From positions 1 through 57,674 of the forward strand of contig NZ_JAJDWC010000031.1 of NCBI RefSeq assembly GCF_022825805.1: 57,674 bases of DNA, given 5' to 3'. Made by a program: the position numbers and the translations under genes. This stretch comes from Phaeobacter sp. (GTDB lineage Bacteria; Pseudomonadota; Alphaproteobacteria; Rhodobacterales; Rhodobacteraceae). Each line of letters begins with the position of its first letter. The stretch's first letter is position 1. Positions 51,367 to 57,674 of this stretch are shown in pieces. Below the pieces are notes generated by a model. That model was not told the DNA's origin, searched no databases, and saw only the letters and a program-made list of their open reading frames with translations.

Positions 51367-52815
51367 ATGCTTGCCCTGAACCGCCCCGACCTGTTTGTTT
51401 CTGATGCCTATGTAAATGGCAGCTGGACCGCTGCGGATGCACGCTTTCCGGTCACCAACCCGGCCACGGGCGATGTCTTGGCGCAGGTGGCGGACTGCCC
51501 CCTGCCACTGATCAATCAGGCAATCGAAGATGCGCATATTGCACAGAAAAAATGGGCCGCGCTGACAGGAAAAGAACGGGCCGGCGTTCTGCGCAACTGG
51601 TATGATCTGATGGTCGCCCATGCCGATGATCTGGCAGCGATCCTGACAGCTGAAATGGGCAAGCCGCTTGCCGAAGCAAAGGGCGAAATCCTCTATGGTG
51701 CGTCTTTTGTGGAATGGTTCGCAGAAGAAGCCAAACGCATCTATGGCGATACCATACCAGGGCACCAGCAAGACAAACGGATCATGGTCCTGAAACAGCC
51801 CATCGGCGTGGTCGGTGCCATCACCCCATGGAATTTTCCCAACGCCATGATCACACGCAAAGCCGCGCCAGCACTTGCCGCTGGTTGTGCCATGGTCGTG
51901 CGCCCTGCAACCGAAACACCGCTATCTGCCTTGGCCATGGCGCGTCTGGCCGAAGAAGCCGGGCTGCCGCCAAGGGTGTTTTCCGTTGTGCCCTCAACCG
52001 ACAGCGCAGGTGTGGGTCAAACATTCTGCAGCCATCCCCTGATGCGCAAAATCAGCTTTACGGGCTCAACGCGAGTGGGCAAGATCTTGATGCAGCAAGG
52101 GGCGGATCAACTGAAGAAACTGTCCTTGGAACTGGGGGGCAACGCACCATTCATCGTGTTTGACGATGCCGATCTGGATGCCGCCGTCGAAGGCGCAATG
52201 ATTTCAAAATTCCGCAATGCCGGTCAGACCTGCGTGTGTTCCAACCGGATTTATGTTCAAGATGGTGTCTATGATAGCTTTGTCGCCAAATTTGCGGAGG
52301 CGGTGAGCAAACTGTCTGTGGGCGATGGGGCATCAGACGGGGTCGCCATCGGGCCGTTGATTACCCCAGCAGCGGTTCAGAAAGTCACCGATCATATTGA
52401 TGACGCGCTGTCAAAAGGCGCGCGATTGATCGTTGGCGGACAAAACTATGACCTTGGTGGCACCTTCTTTCAGCCAACAGTGATCGCAGATGTCGACAGC
52501 ACGATGGCTGTCGCGGGTGAGGAGACTTTTGGCCCATTGGCGCCTGTATTCCGGTTCTCCACCCTTGAGGATGCTCTGACCGCCGCAAATGACACGGAAT
52601 TCGGCTTGGCGTCTTACGTCTATACCCAAAACCTCAGCCAGGTTTGGCAGATGATGGAAGGCCTGGAATATGGCATGGTCGGCGTCAACACCGGTCTGAT
52701 TTCCACCGAAGTTGCGCCGTTTGGTGGCATCAAAGAAAGCGGTCAGGGCCGCGAGGGCTCCAAATATGGGATCGAAGATTATCTGGAGATCAAATACTGC
52801 TGCCTGAGCGTTTGA
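51367..52815 (+). CDS. gabD: Succinate-semialdehyde dehydrogenase (GabD-like)
   Basis: 482 residues from ATG at 51367 (another ATG lies at 51355). NADP-type succinate-semialdehyde dehydrogenase class: PWNFPNAMITRKAAPALAAG, LSLELGGNAPFIVFDDADLD, catalytic Cys in GQTCVCSNRIYVQDGVYD, and FGGIKESGQGREGSKYGIED. The later ATG aligns best with GabD N-termini (DLFVSDAYVNGSW); neither has a clear ribosome binding site. Succinate semialdehyde is the end product of the trigonelline route, so this gene would feed the citric acid cycle. Confidence 0.92.
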   Translation: MLALNRPDLFVSDAYVNGSWTAADARFPVTNPATGDVLAQVADCPLPLINQAIEDAHIAQKKWAALTGKERAGVLRNWYDLMVAHADDLAAILTAEMGKPLAEAKGEILYGASFVEWFAEEAKRIYGDTIPGHQQDKRIMVLKQPIGVVGAITPWNFPNAMITRKAAPALAAGCAMVVRPATETPLSALAMARLAEEAGLPPRVFSVVPSTDSAGVGQTFCSHPLMRKISFTGSTRVGKILMQQGADQLKKLSLELGGNAPFIVFDDADLDAAVEGAMISKFRNAGQTCVCSNRIYVQDGVYDSFVAKFAEAVSKLSVGDGASDGVAIGPLITPAAVQKVTDHIDDALSKGARLIVGGQNYDLGGTFFQPTVIADVDSTMAVAGEETFGPLAPVFRFSTLEDALTAANDTEFGLASYVYTQNLSQVWQMMEGLEYGMVGVNTGLISTEVAPFGGIKESGQGREGSKYGIEDYLEIKYCCLSV

Positions 52816-52850
52816 GGATCTGAACAGACGTGAGCCTCCGGGAGACATTC

Positions 52851-52898
52851 TGCCGGGGGCGGACCTGCACCGCCCCTTAGCGGCAATCCCCGGCAACG
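52851..52898. terminator. Convergent hairpin between gabD-like gene and lysR
   Basis: TGCCGGGG at 52851-52858 can pair with CCCCGGCA at 52888-52895, and inside it GGGGCGG (52856-52862) with CCGCCCC (52870-52876) around a 7-nt loop; the two stems are alternatives because they share bases. Probable bidirectional end of both transcripts, without a T-tract. Confidence 0.5.
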
Positions 52899-52920
52899 CG
52901 TAATCGGTCCGCAATCAGTG

Positions 52921-53889
52921 TCAGCCACTGGATGCCAGTATTGTCAATTCCTCGGCAAGCCAGGGAAAGCGGCGGCCGATCGGGTCAACAAAATGATGAT
53001 GCAGGGATTTTTGGACGATTTCATGGATTAATTGTGAGGTTGCCGCAGGATAGTAGTTGGTCGTGAAGAGGGATACGGTTCGGGCAAAGTTCTTGCCTGG
53101 AAAACGGACCACTTTGACCTTATCGTGAAAACGCTGTGCCCGGTGATAACTGGCGGCCGTCGTGACAGCCCAGCCACTGTTTTCTGCGACCAGGCCAATG
53201 ATTGATTGATTGCATTCTAGCTCAAACCGATTTGGCAAAGATATCTTCAGCCGGTTCAACTGGGTCTCGATCTGTTTGCCAATCGTATGATCACGGGAAT
53301 ACCGCAGGAACGGCAAAACCGCGTCCGCTGTGATCAAATCTTCAGTTTTGCCGCTGTAGGATGATGGCACCACCAGGATGAATGGATCCCGCATCAACGG
53401 GTATTCTGTCAGATCAGGCAGCACCCCCAGCGGGCGCGTGGCCACGCCGGCGTCCAGTTTTTGGGCTTGCAGTTTTTCGATGATTTCATGGCTCGGCCGT
53501 GTGTAGTGGCGAAAACTGCATCGCGGCAGAGCGGTGGACAAAGTTTGAAACAGCTCCGGCCCGATTTCATTGTCGAAGTCATCAAGCAAAGCAACACGCA
53601 GATCAATCGCATGCTGCCAACTGCCCGACCGCATTTCGGCCTCTCCCTGTTTCAGGGCGATGAGACCTTCGTTTGTGTAGCGGGCAAACACAACACCCGC
53701 GGGGGTCAACGCCATGGGGCGGCGGCTGTGGTCAACCAGCTCGACCCCGAGGGCCGTTTCAAGACTGCGCAGATGGTTGGACACCGTGCTGATAGACAAT
53801 CCTGATTCCCGAGCAACGGTCTGAATTGAGCCCGACTTTGACACCAGCTGGAACACCTCCAACCAGCGCAAACTAAGCGGTTTTGTCAT
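52921..53889 (-). CDS. LysR-family transcriptional regulator
   Basis: 322 residues. N-terminal winged helix-turn-helix with SGSIQTVARESGLSISTVSN and HLRSLETALGVELVDHSRRP, followed by a periplasmic-binding-like effector domain (about residues 95-300). Divergent from the taurine-type ABC operon across 175 bp, and convergent with the semialdehyde dehydrogenase. It most likely controls the transporter; the effector is unknown. Confidence 0.92.
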   Translation of the reverse strand: MTKPLSLRWLEVFQLVSKSGSIQTVARESGLSISTVSNHLRSLETALGVELVDHSRRPMALTPAGVVFARYTNEGLIALKQGEAEMRSGSWQHAIDLRVALLDDFDNEIGPELFQTLSTALPRCSFRHYTRPSHEIIEKLQAQKLDAGVATRPLGVLPDLTEYPLMRDPFILVVPSSYSGKTEDLITADAVLPFLRYSRDHTIGKQIETQLNRLKISLPNRFELECNQSIIGLVAENSGWAVTTAASYHRAQRFHDKVKVVRFPGKNFARTVSLFTTNYYPAATSQLIHEIVQKSLHHHFVDPIGRRFPWLAEELTILASSG

Positions 53890-53908
53890 CAGTGTGCCCT
53901 CTCAAGAT

Positions 53909-53974
53909 GCAATAGTTTCGAGAAAATCAAAGAGAAGTTTTGGATAGATCGCAAGAGAGAATTAATACTATTGC
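53909..53974. promoter_or_regulatory. Inverted repeat in the lysR-tauA region
   Basis: GCAATAGT (53909-53916) and ACTATTGC (53967-53974) are perfect inverted copies 50 bp apart in the divergent intergenic region. They could be two sites for the LysR protein, as divergent LysR promoters often have. Confidence 0.5.
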
Positions 53975-54064
53975 TCAATCGGTTCCGGGATATGGTTTTG
54001 CATAAGGATAAATTTCCGCGGTCACAAAGAACGGGCCGAGCACCACAACTGGGAGAAAACCACC

Positions 54065-55060
54065 ATGATTAAGAAATACTTGCTTTCTACGGCCTGCGCT
54101 GTTGCCGCTGCGATCTCTGCAACGTCGGCCTCGGCGATGGACGAGATTACTGTGGCCTATTTCCTTGAATGGCCGATGCCGTTCCAGTTTGCGAAGGCCA
54201 ATGGCACCTACGAGGAAGAGATGGGTGTCAAAATCAACTGGGTGTCTTTTGACACCGGCACTGCAATGTCGGCTGCGATGGCATCTGGCGACGTGCAGAT
54301 CGCTGTCAGCCAAGGTGTGCCGCCTTTCGTTGTCGCGACGTCCGCAGGTCAGGACATCCAGGCTGTTGATGTTGCTGTGAGCTACTCTGACAATGACAAC
54401 TGCGTTGTGGCAGAGGCGCTGGAAATTGACAAAACGAACGCTGGCGAACTGACCGGCAAGAAAGTCGGCGTACCGATTGGTACCGCGGCGCACTATGGGT
54501 TCCTGTCCCAGATGGCGCATTTTGGCGTAGACGTCGGCTCCATGGAAATCGTTGACATGGCGCCCGCAGATGGCGCAGCAGCCTTTGCCCAGGGCAATCT
54601 TGACATGGTCTGCGGCTGGGGTGGCGGCCTGCGGCGGATGCTGGAGCACGGCAACGTGCTGCTGACCGGTGCGGAAAAAGAGGAACTGGGCATTCTGGTG
54701 TTTGATGTTACCAGCGCGCCAGCCAGCTTCATCGCGGAGCAGGGAGATCTGCTCAGCACGTTCCTGAAGGTAACAGCAGACGCCAACGCAATGTGGAATT
54801 CCGGCGAGAACAGCGACAAAATGTTGCCGGTGATCGCCAAGGATGCGGGCATGGATGTGGATGAAACCGCCGCCACCATTGCGACCTTCAGCTTCCCATC
54901 CGCTGACGAACAGCTGACCGAAAAGTGGTTGGGCGGTGGCGCACAGACCTTCATGAAAGGCGTGGCCGACGTGTTTGTGAACGCGGGCAGCATCGAGGGC
55001 GCGCTGGAGTCATATGATGGTGCGGTCGATAGCGATCCACTTGCCGCGTCGCAGAACTGA
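54065..55060 (+). CDS. tauA: Taurine-type ABC transporter substrate-binding protein
   Basis: 331 residues. Signal peptide of about 24 residues (LLSTACAVAAAISATSASA), then MDEITVAYFLEWPMPFQF, typical of the taurine-binding subgroup found in marine Rhodobacteraceae (SsuA/TauA/NrtA superfamily). Periplasmic. Preceded by GGGAGA. Taurine is the likeliest substrate, but related sulfonates or amines are possible because binding residues cannot be assigned here. Confidence 0.85.
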   Translation: MIKKYLLSTACAVAAAISATSASAMDEITVAYFLEWPMPFQFAKANGTYEEEMGVKINWVSFDTGTAMSAAMASGDVQIAVSQGVPPFVVATSAGQDIQAVDVAVSYSDNDNCVVAEALEIDKTNAGELTGKKVGVPIGTAAHYGFLSQMAHFGVDVGSMEIVDMAPADGAAAFAQGNLDMVCGWGGGLRRMLEHGNVLLTGAEKEELGILVFDVTSAPASFIAEQGDLLSTFLKVTADANAMWNSGENSDKMLPVIAKDAGMDVDETAATIATFSFPSADEQLTEKWLGGGAQTFMKGVADVFVNAGSIEGALESYDGAVDSDPLAASQN

Positions 55061-55191
55061 TCCACTGAACTGAACCAATGCAAGCGGCTCTGCCGGGGCC
55101 GTTTGCAACCAGTCGCAGTTGACTGCCGGGCTCGTAGATCGACTGCTGCACGACCACCCATGACAGAGCCAAAACACGAAAAGGGAGAGAG

Positions 55192-55998
55192 ATGTCGGGA
55201 CTGGACATCAAAAGTGTCTCCATGCGCTTCGATCTGCCGAATGGCAGCTCAGTGCAAGCGCTGAAAGACGTTTCTTTGAATTTGAAAGCGGGCGAGTTGA
55301 TGTCTGTTCTGGGTCCTTCGGGCTGCGGAAAGACCACTTTGCTCAATATCTTGGCAGGTTTCCTTGCGCCAACTGAAGGCGCGATTGAACTGAACGGCCA
55401 TGTCGTCGAAGGACCAGACGCCGAGCGGGGTATGGTGTTTCAGAAAGGCGCGCTGTTTGAATGGATGAACGTGCGCGACAACGTCGAATTTGGTCCGCGC
55501 ATGAAGGGGATGCCCAAAGCCGAACGCGAACAGATTTCAGATCACCTTCTGGAAATCGTCGGATTGCAGGATTTCAAGGAAAAAGCCGTCTATGAACTGT
55601 CCGGTGGGATGCAGCAGCGAGTTGCCCTGGCGCGGTGCCTGGCCAATGAGCCAGACGTTATTTTGATGGATGAGCCTTTGGGTGCCCTGGATGCGTTGAC
55701 CCGCGAGAAAATGCAGGGGCTTGTGCTGAAACTCTGGAAAGAGACCGGGAAAACAATCATCCTGATCACCCACTCGGTCGAAGAAGCGCTGCTTCTTGGC
55801 GAGCGGTTGATCGTGATGGCCCCGCGGCCTGGCCGGATCCACCGGGAATACAATCTTCCCTTTGCCGAACGCGGCGTGAATGCCGATCTGCGAGATGTCA
55901 AAAAATCTGAAGGCTTTGCTGAAACCAGAGATGAAATCCTCTCCATGATCTGGGAAATGGAAGAGGAAATCATGGGCCGGACGGAGCAGGTGGCATGA
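55192..55998 (+). CDS. tauB: Taurine-type ABC transporter ATP-binding protein
   Basis: 268 residues. Walker A GPSGCGKTTL (about residues 42-51), Q-loop VFQKGALFEW, signature LSGGMQQRVALARCLA, Walker B DVILMDEPLGALD and H-loop ITHSVEEALL. Belongs to the nitrate/sulfonate/taurine class. The stop overlaps the start of the permease gene. Confidence 0.92.
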   Translation: MSGLDIKSVSMRFDLPNGSSVQALKDVSLNLKAGELMSVLGPSGCGKTTLLNILAGFLAPTEGAIELNGHVVEGPDAERGMVFQKGALFEWMNVRDNVEFGPRMKGMPKAEREQISDHLLEIVGLQDFKEKAVYELSGGMQQRVALARCLANEPDVILMDEPLGALDALTREKMQGLVLKLWKETGKTIILITHSVEEALLLGERLIVMAPRPGRIHREYNLPFAERGVNADLRDVKKSEGFAETRDEILSMIWEMEEEIMGRTEQVA

Positions 55999-57260
55999 CT
56001 GTTGTTCTCTTCTATATTGCGCTTTTTGCAGGTGCTTTCTTTATCGTGCATCTGGTACGTAAAGGCACCCGATCACGTCAGGATTTCACCAGTCTGAAAA
56101 CAGTGACCTTCGGCGACGAAAGCGCGGTCACGCCGGATCGGGCAGCATCGGTCATCTCTGTATTGGTGATCTTTCTGATTTGGGGGGCCTTCACCGGATC
56201 GAATTGGGCGCCCATTCACGTGCCCGGACCATTCATCGGCGAAACACGCTTCACCTACACACTGCAGACCGCCGATGGGGCGACAGACGATGCGGAGGTC
56301 GTGGTGAAGGTCTTTGGCTTTGGCGAAGAGGTCGAGAAATTCGACGTCGACGCAGGCGATGGCTTTGCAAGCAATGATGCGCTTGCCGCTCAGGCCGGGC
56401 GCTCCACCACGCTCTTGTTTGACAAGAACGATACAGCCAAGCGCAAAGAGGGCGCAAAGATCATTGCCATCAATGGGCAGGCCATCGGATCAGAGGGATC
56501 CGTCGACGCAGGCGATGGATCTGTGGCGCTGACCAGTAAAGGCGCGATCAGCTTCACGCCTCATCCGGGCCTGCAAATGAACCCGATCTGGCTGCCAGCG
56601 CCCGAAACTGTTGTGTCACGCTTTTTCGAAATTGCCTCCGAAGGGTACCAGAACTTTTCCCTCTGGCAGCACCTTGGCTGGTCTTTGACCCGCGTGATCG
56701 CTGGTTTTGTCACCGGCGCCATCGTTGGCATTCCTTTGGGATATGCGATGGGGCTGTCGGGTTGGTTCCGCGGCTGGTTTGATCCGATCGTCGAATTCAT
56801 GCGACCGGTCCCGCCATTGGCGCTGATCCCCTTGGTCATTATCTGGTTTGGGATCTGGGAAACCGGCAAAATCGTCCTGCTGTTCCTTGCGGCCCTATGG
56901 ATCATGACAATCGCGGCACGCGCCGGGGTGTCTGGCGTCAATATCTCTAAAATCCACGCAGCCTATTCGCTGGGTGCATCGAAGTGGCAGATCATGCGCC
57001 ATGTGATTGTCCCCAATTCCCTGCCTGAAATCTTCACCGGCGCTCGCGTCGCGATGGGGGTATGTTGGGGCACGGTTGTTGCCGCCGAACTGGTTGCCGC
57101 ACAAAAAGGCGCGGGCATGATGATCATCGCGGCGTCAAAGTTTCAGCTAACCGACATTGTTATCATGGGCATCGTTCTGATCGGTATCATCGGTTATGGC
57201 ATCGATATTCTGATGCGCAAAGCTGAGACGTGGTTGGTGCCCTGGAAAGGTCGCAGCTAA
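55995..57260 (+). CDS. tauC: Taurine-type ABC permease with a large extracytoplasmic insert
   Basis: 421 residues, against about 250-290 for ordinary TauC/SsuC permeases. Two helices at about 3-20 and 50-66 are followed by an insert of about 130 residues (67-198), then the standard permease core starting at LPAPETVVSRFFEIA with the EAA-like loop AAYSLGASKWQIMRHVIVPN. The insert is beta-rich and Asp/Gly-rich; FDKNDTAKR, IIAINGQAIG and DGSVALTSKGAISFTP resemble cadherin-like/VCBS adhesin repeats. Overlaps tauB by four bases and ends at a hairpin. Confidence 0.88.
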   Translation: MTVVLFYIALFAGAFFIVHLVRKGTRSRQDFTSLKTVTFGDESAVTPDRAASVISVLVIFLIWGAFTGSNWAPIHVPGPFIGETRFTYTLQTADGATDDAEVVVKVFGFGEEVEKFDVDAGDGFASNDALAAQAGRSTTLLFDKNDTAKRKEGAKIIAINGQAIGSEGSVDAGDGSVALTSKGAISFTPHPGLQMNPIWLPAPETVVSRFFEIASEGYQNFSLWQHLGWSLTRVIAGFVTGAIVGIPLGYAMGLSGWFRGWFDPIVEFMRPVPPLALIPLVIIWFGIWETGKIVLLFLAALWIMTIAARAGVSGVNISKIHAAYSLGASKWQIMRHVIVPNSLPEIFTGARVAMGVCWGTVVAAELVAAQKGAGMMIIAASKFQLTDIVIMGIVLIGIIGYGIDILMRKAETWLVPWKGRS

Positions 57261-57618
57261 GCTCTCGAGGAGCCACTCCGCGAGATATAAACTCCAACCC
57301 TTCTTTGACCCCGGTGCCGGATGCATCGGGGTCATTTCATTGTGACCTCTGGATTTGGCGACGGTGATGCCCGGGTTTATTGGCACGGAATCAGCTGGAC
57401 CGTCAGGGCGACAGCCCGTCAAATCTGCCGCATGATTCCCTCGCCTCGGCGCATATTCCTCCAGCAAAAGCGGTGCCTAACGATCCAAAAGCTGATCTGA
57501 ATTCTCCTTACAAACCGAGCCTCCAACCTCAATATCTAGGCAGCACACCTATAAATTCCTTATCATTCGTATTGGCTTGTGCTTCATTTCCAGCAAAACA
57601 ACATGCTGGGGTGTGAAA
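57261..57618. other. 358-bp gap between tauC and the right IS
   Basis: Apart from the hairpin at 57306-57338 no gene is supported. From about 57480 the sequence becomes visibly AT-richer than the rest of the window, which fits the edge of an inserted element. The element boundary is not resolved. Confidence 0.5.
57306..57338 (+). terminator. Terminator-like hairpin after tauC
   Basis: TGACCCCG (57306-57313) pairs perfectly with CGGGGTCA (57327-57334), followed by TTTC. The T-tract is short. It closes the tauABC unit. Confidence 0.65.
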
Positions 57619-57674
57619 ATGGCGCGTTCGGACATGAGCGATCTGGAGTGGGAGTTCATCAAGGCAGTCTTGCC
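57619..57674 (+). CDS. IS5-type transposase, N-terminal fragment (cut by window edge)
   Basis: ATG at 57619 opens a frame to the window edge encoding MARSDMSDLEWEFIKAVL. The S-D-L-x-W-E-F-I-x-x-x-L-P pattern is typical of the start of IS5-family (DDE) transposases. Only 18 complete codons are visible, so completeness cannot be judged. Confidence 0.65.
   Translation, partial: MARSDMSDLEWEFIKAVL

Overview
The window is the photosynthesis gene cluster (PGC) of an aerobic anoxygenic phototroph of the Rhodobacteraceae (Roseobacter group or a close relative), followed by a block of genes for using marine osmolytes, with an insertion-sequence fragment at each edge. Support for this: the crtIB-tspO / crtCDEF-bchCXYZ-pufQBALM order and the long bchFNBHLM-lhaA-puhABC superoperon are typical of this family; the only Mg-protoporphyrin monomethyl ester cyclase gene present is the O2-dependent acsF; and the puf operon ends in pufX, not pufC. 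The species cannot be told from the sequence alone. Layout: (1) 1-190, 5' end of an ISNCY-type transposase and its flank, abutting crtI. (2) 191-3267 (+), crtI, crtB, tspO. (3) 3313-5705 (-), crtC and crtD. (4) 5868-15897 (+), crtE, crtF, bchC, bchX, bchY, bchZ, pufQ, pufB, pufA, pufL, pufM, pufX, then dxs (to 18147). (5) 18186-22085 (-), idi, bchP, a PucC-type transporter (bch2) and bchG. (6) 22284-23571, an unrecognised exported membrane-anchored protein (+) facing a pseudoazurin gene (-). (7) 23995-39333 (-), hemA, puhE, acsF, bciE, puhC, puhB, puhA, lhaA, bchM, bchL, bchH, bchB, bchN, bchF. (8) 39664-41938 (+), ppaA/aerR and ppsR, the light/redox regulators, closed by a strong terminator. 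Eight TGT-N12-ACA PpsR/CrtJ boxes lie in front of crtI, between crtD and crtE, before bchC, and between bchF and ppaA. Together these genes supply precursors (dxs, idi, hemA), carotenoids, bacteriochlorophyll a, the reaction centre, LH1 and assembly factors. Not seen in the window: crtA, bchI, bchD, bchO, bchE, bchJ, pucBA and cytochrome c2. The left IS fragment sits where crtA/bchIDO commonly begin. (9) 42105-44581, choline-sulfatase betC, its TetR-type repressor betI, and a DUF1330 gene. (10) 44738-52815 (+), a cluster whose enzyme classes match the trigonelline (N-methylnicotinate) pathway: a PF06684 protein, an alpha/beta hydrolase, a flavin reductase, a luciferase-like monooxygenase, an aldehyde dehydrogenase, a BCCT carrier and succinate-semialdehyde dehydrogenase. 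(11) 52921-57260, a LysR regulator divergent from a taurine-type ABC transporter whose permease carries an unusual extracytoplasmic insert. (12) 57619-57674, start of an IS5-type transposase. No tRNA, rRNA or CRISPR array was seen.
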